Shown here in pieces: positions 11,601-22,612 of a DNA stretch of 64,000 nucleotides. The stretch is from NCBI GenBank assembly GCA_932294295.1, contig OW028580.1:26792896-26856895 (forward strand). Reading direction: 5' to 3'. Made by a program: the position numbers and the translations under genes. A model generated the notes under the pieces. It made no database searches. It worked only from the letters and a program-made list of their open reading frames with translations, and was not told where the DNA came from. How positions within the stretch are numbered: position 1 is the first letter of the stretch; the number at the start of each line of letters is the position of its first letter. Source of the DNA: Alitta virens (Eukaryota; Annelida; Polychaeta; Phyllodocida; Nereididae).

Positions 11601-14600
11601 CACTAAATACATCCCTATATTTTCAACTAATTTTCTAGAGGCTTTTTACCCCACATAATCACATTATTGCATTTCGCCAACCAGGAGATTTACCTAGCCC
11701 ACAATGTAGCCTGTTGGTGGCACCACAGTTGATATTCCATTAAAACCAGAAAAAGGTGCTTGCAAGTCACAGTTCCAAAGCAACTATTCACACCAGAGCC
11801 ATTTAATGCAACTCAGAATGAGGCTGAATGGCAGGTCATGACCTTATAGAGTAATAATTATGTTTGTGAACTCTGACTGAACTGGGAGACAAAATGCAGG
11901 GGAAACCCACAGCATTGTGGGCTGGCTGTTCACAGCTTTCTTAATAATAAATATTTTAATTTAATTGATCATCATTTCAACCATAAGAAACTCGTTCGAA
12001 GAACAGGTGTCATTTCTAGTAAGTGATAATTATTATCAAATTTATGCAGGCTTGGAACAAGCTCTATCACTTATTAGTATTTATTTTTCTATGCATAATG
12101 TATATGATTTTAGTAACAAGCAGAAATCCCTACTTAATGAATGTACTGCCAATATCACAAAATTTCCGGAATAGTGGAAGAACAGTATCATAATGTCCAT
12201 ATTCAATGTATGCTAAAAGAATAAATAAAATAAAAACAACTAAAAGGAAACTTTCAGTATCAAATTCTAAGGTTCTTTTTCCTACATTCAATAGGCACAA
12301 GAGCACTCAGAAAGTCCAGAGAAATGTTCAGCATTTCAGTATCACAGTTTTCTGTATTTCCTGACCTTTGCCTGACTTATCAGTCAGATGTAACAGTTTA
12401 TTTTCTGGTATTAACTGTTTGTAACGAGAATAAGTATTACTTTGACAGCCACACTGTTGGATGCTTGTTTGATTTGTTTTCAACACGCTGAAAATAAAGC
12501 CAGTCATATTGCAAGAACTTTTGCAGCAATAACTTACCTTTGGTGTTACAACTGGTATTAGGTAAAATAATACATAGTTTTTTGGTGTTTTTTTTTTTGG
12601 AGTAAATTAGCATCATTTGAGAAAGATGCTGCTCTGTTGAGTTAGTTGTAGTAGGATGCAATATATGTTGTTTTTCTCGACAGTGTAAACCAGCATCATT
12701 TAGGTAAGTGGTCACTTACACCAAGCTACATATTACAAATCAGCATATATTACTTCAATCAAAGGCTGTCTTGGGTGGGGGGGGGGGGGATTATTCTAGA
12801 CTCATTATATTGCTACTGGAGGCTATGTTTCAACTTTTTTCAAGCCCCTCCCCCCCCCCCCTATTATATTACTGAGATGAATCCTGGAGACATTAACAAA
12901 TCAGCGTAACTTCAAATATACTGCCTATATATTATAAAAGTTATGGACGGTTGGTCAAAGGGAAGCGCCTCGTCCTTCACAGTTTTGCGGTCAAGTAGAG
13001 TGAAAAGCCACAATGTTTTGAATGAGTTTGACCCGTGTGACCAAAACAAAGAAGTTAAATTCACCCATTTTTGAAGTCATTTAAGGTCTTTGTTTACAGC
13101 TGATTGCATCGAAGATTAGTCAACATGCCATCAGTCCCAATTCAATGTGTGCCAGTCATATTGTGATGATAATAGGTGGAGTGTTATACACCCACAAGAA
13201 ATTCAGCATCATTGCCCATCAGCAATGAAGAATTGCGTGCTGAATATATTGGTATCGTAGCCAAAATGCAGAGTCCCCAATTTGTCTTTATTGATGAAAC
13301 ACCTAAGACAGTTGTGTTGAATTAGTTCACTAGTGGTGCCCTCTAGGAGGTATATATTTTGCCAGATTTAGCATGTGAACGAATTTGTGGTTATGCAATC
13401 ACGATCATATACACGACTTGTCTGTTCGTGCATGTGTTACGCAATTCATTAAACGAGCTCGTCTATATGTAATTGGGAGCACTCGTGATTCGCCTACCTG
13501 CTAACAGGAACATCTGTGCTAGTGCACATCTGTGCGAGTGCACGGCGAATGGAACATTCGTGGTTATGCTATCAATTGCCAAGAGCGAGCCTTCGTGTTA
13601 TAGAACGAATGATATGAATTTGAGAGTAAATTCACGAGCCATGCTCGCACTCACACTCTCACGAAATTAAGTATATCATTATGAAATGCTCGTTTTTACA
13701 CATACACGAATGCCTCTAATTTGTCAGTTATATTATTTCAATACGCACGTTATTTCACTAAGTCTTGCACAAATTCATCATTCTTATTAACTTCATAGTA
13801 TTCAAGACAAAACACAATGAACATGTGATCTTTGTTGCCAAGGCCAATTCTTCTGCACGCATGGCATGTGGACGAGTTACACCTACACGAGTGCAAGATT
13901 TTGCATGATGACATGTCTTGCACTTACACGAGTGCTCGTTAATGTAGGTAAGCAACCCCTACAGGCTCTTATAATGCCACACATCCACGAGTGTACGGGG
14001 TTGCAGCTAGACGAGTGCACAGATGTGCACTTGCACGAGTGATCATTATGACACATACACTAACACCTGTGCTCGTTTTATCACCTCCACAAATTCATCA
14101 ATGCTCGTTGTTTCACATGTACGAGTTCGTGGAAGTGACAAATCTGGATAAATATATATATGCTTCTAGGGCAGATAGAGAGTGGGTAAGATGTGATTTT
14201 GCTTGTGTAGCTGTGTGTTGTTTGGAACTAAAAATAAAGCAGTCGTTCATCAGACTTGGATCTTATTGTGAGGTTACTACAATAGTACAACATTTCGCAA
14301 ATATGGACTTAGCAAAAGGGGTATCAAAGGTAGCAACAGAACAATAGGGGATTATGTCCGTAGTCACAGAGTGAGCTTCATTAGAAAACGCATTCACTGC
14401 TGATTTATTCAACCTAGCCCTAGAGGCTGAAGCCCTGCCCCACCTTGGAAGCTTGTGTCACAGTGAACCAAGATCAGTTGTCATTATGGATAACTGTTCC
14501 ATCCACAATGAAGAAACCATTGCTCTCATACAAAGCAAAGGAGCCATTGCAGTATTTTTGCCACCCCATTCACCTGATTTGTACCCCATTGAAATGGCCT

Positions 14601-17600
14601 TCAACCAAATCAAACGCTGGCTTATGACCAATCAAGACATTGCCCGCCAACACCCTAATTACACAGCTTTGCTACAAGCGGATGAGGCTGTGTCATCTAA
14701 GAATGCTAGAAATTACATAACTGCATGTGAATATTAGAAATTAAGTAAAAACAGTGATAAAGAGAAAACATTTATTTAAAATTTCTATTATATACAAGTT
14801 TAATTGTATTCGACAAAAATTGTCATTTCTTACGCTGTTCTTGTCATTGTTTGAAAAATTACACAAACGAACAACTTCTCTTGATTATAGCTCTAAGTAA
14901 GTAGTTTACACATTTACATTTTTTTCTCAGAGTAAGCACCTTACCTAGTAGCTTTGCTTGTTTCTAAACCTATGTACATTAGCATTTCTCTGTCTATGCT
15001 AAGTAATGTACTGCCATCAATGTCATTTACAAGGAACATTCCTGAAATCTCTTTAAAGCCGTTCTCGTCCAAGAATGCTTTAACTCTAGTTGCATCTGAT
15101 TGTATAGGTGAGTCTGCCGAGAATGTGGCCACTGGTTCTCTGGGGGCCCTCGGGGGGCTCCTTGGCCCACCCAATGGCCATCATCATGTTTCTGAAGCTT
15201 TCATCTGTCCTTTTTGAATCCTCGGCCTGCAGGAGCAGTTATTGTTGAAAGAATTCCGTTTTCCCTGGATCGGTGGACTGGCCTTGTCGCTTCAGAACCC
15301 CAGGGGCAATTGGACACTCCCCAACTTCGTCTCAATGTTTCTCCCAATTTGGTTCATCATCTATGCCATTGTAAGTCCCTCTGGCAATGCCATCCGCCCA
15401 GAAATTTAAATGCTCGAACAAATATCTGGGTAATTTCCCAAATCTTCCAAGATTTTCCCGTAGCAACAGCAGGGCAGAGTTGTACTTTGAATTGTCTTTG
15501 TTCTGCATTTTTCTTGATGTCCTGGGTTCTCTTTCTCTTCACTTTCATGTACGTACGAGTGACTATATAAATGTAGGTTTCCATGACTGTGCAGGAACCA
15601 AAACCATTTATCAATGGGAGTCCCTGTCAGTATTGAACCAATTACATTTAGATCAGAAGTTGAGCACACTACCACTGAACCACCAGAATAGATAATATTG
15701 GCCATAGTGAATTTTGACAAACACAGCAAACATATTGGACAAGTAAACAAAATATGGCATTATTTGCCCAAACTACCTGTTTGGCCATCAGTGTGCAACA
15801 ATGTCATTGCTTGTAATAAACATTGAGAAAATTAAGAGGCTTGCCAGAATTCCAACCAAGAATACTTTGACTCATATTTGAGTAGGCCCATTTTTTTTTC
15901 TGGTCATATGAATGATGCAGCAGTTTCTTGAATGCTTCTTTGCCAAAGAGAATTTTAATTTTTAATTTTACTGTACAAGAAGTTGTCAAGCCAGAAATCA
16001 GTGTCCAGTGATATGCAAGACTTGTAGAGTGCGCATTATGTTGTTGAATACTTGTCATGAAGATGAAATTATTTTTTTTTTAAATCAATAAATAATTGTT
16101 GTCTTTACATGACCATTAAATGTTAAATTACAACTTCAGACCAGTGGAACATCTATTTAACCATGGATGCAGTGAATCAGATCAAATTAGAATTGATTAT
16201 ACAAACAGTTCATAAAGAGCTGGGACTGTGGCTTAGGGGTAGCATTCCTAAATCCTCGCAGGCTAGTCTTAAGGCAATTTTCCCTTTCTTTCCTAACTTT
16301 TAGCAATTCCATTTTTTGTATGTTTTTTTGTCCAATATTTTTGCTGTGTTTGTCAAAATTCACTGCAACCAATACCATCAGTTTCTGTGGTCCAGTGGTA
16401 GTGTTTTAATACCTTCACAGTCCCACTAGAGTCTCAGGGAAAATTGACCAGACTGAGTGCCTCTTTTGTCTGGTGGGCAAGGCCTAAGCAAGTGATCTGA
16501 GCCTGAAAACTCTGCTTTCAATATCACCTGCCTCAGTGGTCGCGGGGTAGTGTGCTGAACTTCCAATTTGTGGGGTTCAAATCCCCCAGAGAACATAACA
16601 TAAATTTTAGTGCTGGATCATTCCTGATTTGAAGACTCTGTAGTCCCAGTCTCCATTCAGTCAAATAATCACATTATAGTCTCTTTGTCACCACATAGTC
16701 TCCTGGGGAAAAAGCACTCATGAGTCCTAATTTAATTTCTCCAAAATCGCACAGATGTCTCGATTCTATCAGATGTTCATGAAAATTATGTCAAATCCAG
16801 CTAAAGTCATTGGTTTAACTTGAAATCACTGGACAGTACCAACAGTAGTGGGCTTGCTTCAAAAATTGATCTAGAAACAGTTCCTCCAGCATTGCCAATG
16901 AGATCTGTCACAATTAGGTAAGCCTGTCAGATATCTTCTTGTGTGTTATTTTCTCACCAAACCTCCTCAAATGAGAGGGTATGTAATTCAGTATCAAAAG
17001 AATGAAGTATTCCTATACAAATATTCGCCACCCTTTTGTCACTAGCTGTATTTTTACAATCTTTATAACCAGTACAGTAACTATACAGTGTATATACCAA
17101 TGTTGAATCATAGAATAAGTGAATATGAACAGTTATGCCCAAAATAAATTCAGCAAATATTTGAATTAAGTAAGGATATAAAATATGTATTCTGACAGGA
17201 AGAGATACTCATACAATATTCAACACTTGCCCAGGCAGCAATAAATAAACAAATCTGCCAGGGGTGCACATATAAAGCACACTAGGGTCAAGGGAACAAA
17301 CACACATCATTCACACACTAAAGGAGTGAATTATGTTTATATGAAAAGGAAGTTGCTGTATATATCTACGCCCTACGACTTATATCCATCATGTTTAACT
17401 TTTTCATAAGGAGTAAGTAGTGATAATTGTGATATGTTAAGTAAGTGATAGAGACAGACAGATGATTTTATTCATTGACATATCGGAAGACATTTATTGG
17501 GGTATTGGGGACATTATCTATAAATACTAGTTATAAATTCAAAAAATGTGTGTGAAAGTCCGGGACTTGGAGACCCACATTATAAGGCACTGAATGCCGC

Positions 17601-20149
17601 TAGCATGTGTGCCACCAAATTGGAGTTGTATATACTTTCTTATGTCAATTCAAGCATACAGTACAAATTTGTCAGGACAGCAATCCTAACATTTGCATAC
17701 ATAGCAATTTGGAATATTACAATTGGATGAGTAGGAACTGAAATACATCCTTTCGAGATAAGTAACAAATCCATATAAACTGTGTGTGTCCAGTTTCTGG
17801 GTAATATTTGGTGTTGCTTTACTTACCAACAATCAGCAAGGCCAGGGGTAATTATATACATGAATCATGTACAACCACAGTACCTACAGTTATCTTTTTG
17901 AACCCTCCGCGAACAAAGTTCGAAAAGGGTTTTTGTTATCATCAATGTGCGTCCCACGAACACTTCACAATTTTAATGATGCCTGTGTGATATGTGGGAT
18001 TCGCTGAGGGTTTAGCTGCAGCGCAGACTGTTATATATCTTTTCTTTTCCTTTTTTTTCTTTATAAGGTGGCAGGTCACATCATAATTGCTATTCCCACA
18101 GACTAAACAACAGAGAATTATTTTGCATTCAATTTCCTTGATCATACAAATATAGGCAGTAATATACCAAAATATCACTTATACAATACCTTCTTTTTCG
18201 TAGGTATTTTCTTTTCTATCCTTGCATGTATGTCATTTCTTACAAGTTGAACTATGTGTGCCTGTGTAGTGTTTTACTATTGTAATTAACTTTTCTTTCT
18301 CTTTTTGTACTAAATGGTATTCTATAATTTTCTTTTTTTCTTCTCTTTGTTACTTAACAAAAATCTGAATAATATTTCCCATGTACATGTAAAACGGTGT
18401 TAGTATTATTGAGCCTTCATTTTGTGTGTGTTCCATTAACAAAACCATGTATTTTATTTATTTCAAAATTTTGATTGTTGTCCTGGTTAATTTTGTATGT
18501 GGTTGTATGATTTGCACAACGCTTTTGTTATAAATAAATTCAATTAAATTCCAAATTCAAAAAACTTATTTTGTCTGATTAACTGCTTCATAAAGTTGAA
18601 TTCAATATACATTATTTTCATTACGTTTTTGTTTAGTAATACATTACTTTGCTGAAGTCCTAAATTTTTATGAATTGCCCGTTTTTAAGTTCAAGAATTG
18701 CGTAAACTCAGGGCAGGATCATCTAATTATGCTGTAATTTCATTTTTAGACCTTTATTACCATAAGTCAGCCTAAATACTATAAGATAAATAATTATTGA
18801 TTAATTTACTTGTGATGAGTGTTTGGTAAACACTCAGGGAATTCCATGAAATTTAGCAGCTTAAATCTACAAACAATAACAACTATTATGACGTGGCACT
18901 TTGAAAGACTGAAAAATTCAGCATTTTTGGCAAATGCAACCACTTTCTTATTTGTTGAATTCTTGATGACACAATATGCAACTTTTTAATTTTCAATTTT
19001 AAGTGTGATTAACACACAAATTATCATTTAGAGGACTTTTTTATTGATTTATTTAATTCAATTATGCAATGGAGAGTCTACTTTTTTTTCCTCCCTATTA
19101 CTATACAAACAGTACAAACAATGCCAAGCATTCTTACCGAGCAATAGTCTCCCTCGTTCTAAAGTCGCATCAATCCTTTCCCTACTGATGTTGTTGGTCA
19201 GAAGAGTAGTGATCAACTGATTATTAAAGTTCTCCAACTCTGGCCCAGTGGGGTCCTCATTTATTAAGGAAATTACACCATGATATACATAAGAGTCTTC
19301 CAAATGAGGCTTCAAATATCTTGGCGATATTGTGCTGCCATAAAAAACTTGCTCTGTACCGAAAAATAGATATTCTCCATTCTTCATCCCTTCTTCATCA
19401 GCGAGAATGAGGATGTGTCGTATATCGGGGCCATACATAAGCATTAGTGTAATTCTAGCCTGTTTCTTCACATCAAGAAGAACACTTCTCATAATACTCA
19501 GTTTCTTTTCATCAATTTCTTCTCCTACTAATGTCGACTGCACTGTGTAGAAATACACAGTTATTCCATGTTTTCCTGCCTCATGTTCAAGATGCTCAGC
19601 TACAAGTTTGAAAAGTGGAACTGTGCCAGATATAATAGCGACCCTTGTCCAACCAAATGTCTTTAACAGAGTTATAATACCTTCTACATATCCAGCTTGA
19701 GTCCCTCTTAATCTAGTAAAAGTTGGAAAGGTTTTCTTGTTTGAGAGTGCCATGCTTCCACAGTAGTTTGCAACTTGAGGAATATTCCATGCCGCAGACA
19801 GGAGTGCCACTGGTTCACATACGACACTGCAAACCGATCCAATGATTCCATCAAGAGTTCCGAGAGATTTTCGCAGTTGCACCACTGCCTTCACACCTTC
19901 TTTTGGATTGCAATTTGTGTTTCTAAACTGGTATTTTATGTCGTATTCTGGCAGTTTGCTTTTGGCATTTTCGATACCAATTCGAAATGCAGTTGGTGAA
20001 AGTAGCCTGAACCAATTTTCTGGCCACACAAATCCTATGGTGAGGGATTTCTTTGAAGCATTATAACTATTTGTGATCAGTCCGGGTGAATTAGCATCAA
20101 TAACTAAGACAAAAATGCTGCTCAAGCAAAACAGTGTGTTGAACGGCAT
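5628..20149 (-). CDS. Receptor guanylate cyclase-like protein, 7 exons, 1,039 aa
   Basis: Exons on the minus strand are 20149-19138, 10202-10027, 9613-9336, 8376-7937, 7593-7246, 6857-6671 and 6306-5628. Phases agree at every join (total 3,120 nt). Order: signal peptide (residues 1-20), ligand-binding ANF-receptor type domain (about 30-430), one membrane segment (about 464-486), kinase-homology domain (about 490-795, with the LWTAPELL segment), a short linker, and the class III cyclase domain (about 832-1039). The family makes cGMP from GTP at the plasma membrane in response to ligands. Metal-binding Asp861 (FSDIV) and Asp905 (TIGDAY) are present. The guanine-recognition positions read Ala901 and Leu973 where Glu and Cys are usual, and the transition-state Asn/Arg positions read Asp980 and Lys984. 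A lone homodimer is therefore probably inactive or altered; it could be the metal-supplying half of a heterodimer. Intron 2 has a GC donor (AAG|GCAAGT). Start chosen at the ATG before a clear signal peptide. Confidence 0.92.
8577..9224 (+). mobile_element. Mariner-like MITE, copy 2 (648 bp, internally shortened)
   Basis: It starts CAGGATGCGGCATAAAAACT and ends with GGCTGCACCCTG, in the intron between the transmembrane exon and the first kinase-homology exon of the cyclase gene. The interior follows copy 3 (60452-61390) in the same orientation but lacks about 300 bp. The left flank is TA; the right is TG, probably a later mutation. Confidence 0.8.
10616..10984 (-). CDS. Unidentified ORF, 122 codons, inside the cyclase intron
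   Basis: An open frame on the same strand as the cyclase but inside its first intron. The product is cysteine-rich in its first half, with no motif or signal peptide I recognise. A stop lies in frame just upstream of the ATG. The phases of the flanking cyclase exons join without it, so it is not needed as an exon. It may be a chance ORF or a transposon remnant. Confidence 0.15.
   Translation of the reverse strand: MTEYISNEIVVCLLEEQSFCGVCSSTFHINSLPYDVNNELRIFHSGMCHVCLASVFPYNHYCNGHEFLGTVVEEMCNGLFFIPNLENAIFSPLDINDNDPIEISECYPDLNFYNGLSYVHNV
13430..14110. repeat. Tract of scattered CACGAGTG / CACTCGTG motifs
   Basis: The 8-mer CACGAGTG or its complement recurs near 13480, 13887, 13926, 13985 and 14035, with many one-off variants between (CGAGTGCAC, GCTCGTTTT, ACGAGTTACACC). 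Spacing is irregular. The tract is more GC-rich than its surroundings. No coding frame explains it. Confidence 0.5.
14430..14737 (+). pseudogene. IS630/Tc1-mariner type transposase, C-terminal remnant
   Basis: The frame starting at about 14453 carries the second and third parts of a DDE catalytic core: VVIMDNCSIHN (second Asp), then FLPPHSPDLYPIE (third acidic residue), then FNQIKRWL. This is the typical C-terminal half of IS630/Tc1-mariner superfamily transposases (DDE_3 type). In-frame stops lie upstream of 14430 and I cannot find the N-terminal half or inverted repeats. It is a dead fragment within the cyclase intron. Confidence 0.75.
14954..15174 (-). pseudogene. SAM-domain-like exon, probably orphaned
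   Basis: The minus-strand frame contains VKAFLDENGFKEISGMF, then VNDIDGSTLLSI and LMYIGLETS. These fit the first three to four helices of a SAM protein-interaction domain (L-x-x-x-E-I-D-G-x-x-L-L pattern). It ends at a good splice donor (AG|GTAAGG at about 14945), which would cut the domain before its last helix. Upstream the frame is not clean, and I cannot link other exons. It may be a real exon of a nested gene or a captured fragment in a mobile element. Confidence 0.4.
15624..15691 (-). repeat. tRNA-derived SINE head
   Basis: On the minus strand a box A-like stretch (TGGTTCAGTGGTAGTGTG) is followed about 30 bases later by a box B-like stretch (GGTTCAATACT). This is the internal RNA polymerase III promoter arrangement of tRNA-derived SINEs. 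No complete tRNA fold is evident. Confidence 0.55.
16205..16600 (+). repeat. Cluster of tRNA-like SINE fragments
   Basis: Three tRNA-like heads lie in a row: box A-like text at about 16217 (GGCTTAGGGGTAGCATTC) and 16389 (GGTCCAGTGGTAGTGTTT), and a fuller copy at 16529-16596 with box A (GTGGTCGCGGGGTAGTGTG) and box B (GGGGTTCAAATCCC). They look like degenerate SINE copies rather than working tRNA genes, since acceptor stem pairing is not apparent. Confidence 0.55.
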
Positions 20150-21019
20150 GTCTGAGTAACAAAATGCTGCGTCTGCCTCACACTCTTGTGAGGTCTAAAT
20201 GCAGCGTGTTCCAGTGGCCTAGAGCTTTTTATGTTAAGCGGCTGGCCAAATTATTCAGCTGCGGTCTTCTTTGCAATATATTTACTGTACAAATATCCAA
20301 GCCTGGGTCCACTGAAAGAGATTATTATAAGTGCGGGCAATAACTTGTTCAGATCTCTTTTGTTATTTAAACACACTCCTAACACAAACACCCCAAATCT
20401 GAAAACTGTAACTCAGATCTGACTAGACTAGTGAATCATAAAGAATATTAGTGAGGTTTTTTTTTAGTTGCCTTGTAATGCCATAATTGCATATTGCCAC
20501 AGTTTTCTTCTGTTCCAGTTTCCAGTTGTACTGTCTTCGCTGTGTGGAAAGGATGTCACTGATTCTGCTAAGCATCATAGTTTACAGAACTGACCAATCA
20601 GTGACTGTAAAACCCTCATGGTATTACAGATGAAGCAGAAATTTTGAATTACAATTATACGTAATCATTACACCTGTACAATAATGCATTAATTAAATTT
20701 CTGTTTTATTCCATGCTCACATCTATGGTAATCCTGCCATGTTTTATAAAGTTTATTACTCTCTCATATAATTGATTAATTGATTGATAATTGATTGATC
20801 GGCTGAATAATTAATTCAACTTAGAATATATCTTGATGAAGCCAAGTAATCTATGTTTAACTATAAAAATAATGTTTTAAGTTTAACTGTTCTTTTATAA
20901 AACCTTTTTATTATAAAAGCTCTTACTTTACATGCATTGACTGTGGATAATGATTTAGGAGGGAAAGTTATTCAAAACGGCTATTTTAGCTTGCAGAAGA
21001 TGGAAATATTCATTTGTTG

Positions 21020-21140
21020 TGCATGTGTTGTAGTACTAAATTTCCTATACAATGTGCAACAAATGTGTTGTAGTTCTAAATTCCCTACACAGTGTGCAAC
21101 ACATGTGATGTAGTTCTAAATATCCTATACAGTGTGAATC
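21020..21140. repeat. Three imperfect tandem copies of a ~41-bp unit
   Basis: GTTGTAGTACTAAATTTCCT, GTTGTAGTTCTAAATTCCCT and GATGTAGTTCTAAATATCCT start three consecutive units, each followed by ACA(A/G)TGTG text. No function inferred. Confidence 0.8.
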
Positions 21141-22547
21141 TTTCACAGCAAGTTCATGATTTATGAACCATGGTCAACTATTATTATTTTTTGGAAAGGT
21201 AAAATAATCTTGATGTTGGGTAATCATTTTGGTAATATTTCACTTGGAATATTGCTGATAATGCTGCAATGTTTTGGGAGTCTGTGCTATTACCTCGTGA
21301 CAATGTGTTAATTCCTGCAATATCAAGTGTTTTCAAAACTGCAAGGTTTTTTAGGGTCCACACTTTAATATATTAATGCTACGCAATACTACAACACTTT
21401 TAGAATAGGACAAGATAAGAAGCTTGAATAACTAAATGAAAGAGCTGCAAGACTAGTTTGGAACGACAATGTAAACTCGTATGACCATCTCGTGGAAATA
21501 ACATGCGAACTAACACTTTATGTAACTCGGTCATGGACAGATGTAATTGTGGATCATGCATAATTTGAGCCAACAAAATTCTTATTATTCTGTATTAGTA
21601 TAATAAGTCAAAATCTCCATTTCTCATATGTACATATCTTCATTCTCCTGTTTACACCAACTTATGTGACTGACGAGAGCTTATAAGTGGACTGCCCTCT
21701 TTGTCACTGCTTAAATTTCATAGGGTAAGAGTAACTGAAAAATATGTTTTGTAAGCCTCTTATAAAGGTGTTTTGATCATCGTTTTGACAGTTGACGCCT
21801 TTGCAATGTGCTTTCATGTTTGTTCATCAAGAACCTTGAACATCCTTTAAAAGCCAGGTGACAAGAAAATTTGACATTTGAATTTTCTTGCACATTGTAT
21901 AATTTGAGTCAATTCTGAATGTATATAAGATTTAAAAGAATAATACATACAATTAAAGAATATCAGCACAATGCTCTTTAACTGACCCCTCAAAAATAAA
22001 TTTTTGCCAAGCACCTTGAAACTAAAATTTAGTGAACTTGGTAGCTTTCGATGTCATCAAGGCAGCATTTCAACAGTTACTGTAATAATCTTAAGGTACA
22101 CATAACAGCCTTGTATCACTCCTATGTACTTTTTGAACTGATACAAACAGTCACATCACCTGAGATTTAATAAATAACTCAGTAGACACATGGCTTTATT
22201 CACAAAGTCAAAGGATACACGAGAAACACAGAGACAAGAAAACTATGTACAAAAAGAATGGTAAATATAATTAGGATATATCATTAATGATCGTAGTCAT
22301 GGATCGCCCATATATATGTTCTTATGTAGAATTAAAATATGTCTATATGTCTCGTGCACCCAGGGAGACACATCTCAGCCTCTCTTTGATCAAATATCTT
22401 TGTAATTACCAGGATCAGAGCTATATGTTACAAATTATCACAGAGCTATATGTTACAAATTCTTACAGGAAAACTCCAGTTCCAGGCCTTTAGCCTCCAG
22501 CTAACTAAACAACAGTAAAGCAATATTGTTATTACCTCTAGCACTGC

Positions 22548-22612
22548 TCATCTCAGTGGTTGTGCGCTGAGTTGCCAACTATGCATTGGGTCCTAAGTTC
22601 AAATTCAGCCCA
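22548..22612 (+). repeat. Degenerate tRNA-derived SINE head
   Basis: CTCAGTGGTTGTGCGCTGAG resembles box A, and AAGTTCAAATTCAGC about 35 bases later resembles box B. The spacing fits a tRNA-derived SINE. It is weaker than the copy near 16560. Confidence 0.45.

Larger units (their letters stand above)
10203..19137 (-). other. First intron of the cyclase gene (about 8.9 kb)
   Basis: Donor G|GTAAGA at 19137 and acceptor TTGCAG at 10203 join codon phase 1 correctly, so this whole interval is intron. It contains an unidentified ORF (10616-10984), a poly-G/poly-C inverted pair (about 12776-12790 and 12846-12860), a CACGAGTG-rich tract (about 13430-14110), a transposase remnant (14430-14737), a SAM-like exon (14954-15174) and tRNA-like SINE fragments (15624-16600). 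The stretch 16700-19050 is AT-rich with nothing recognised. Confidence 0.8.

Noticed and set aside
16529..16596. Functional tRNA gene
   Set aside because: Box A and B are present but the acceptor and anticodon stems do not pair convincingly; a SINE head fits better.
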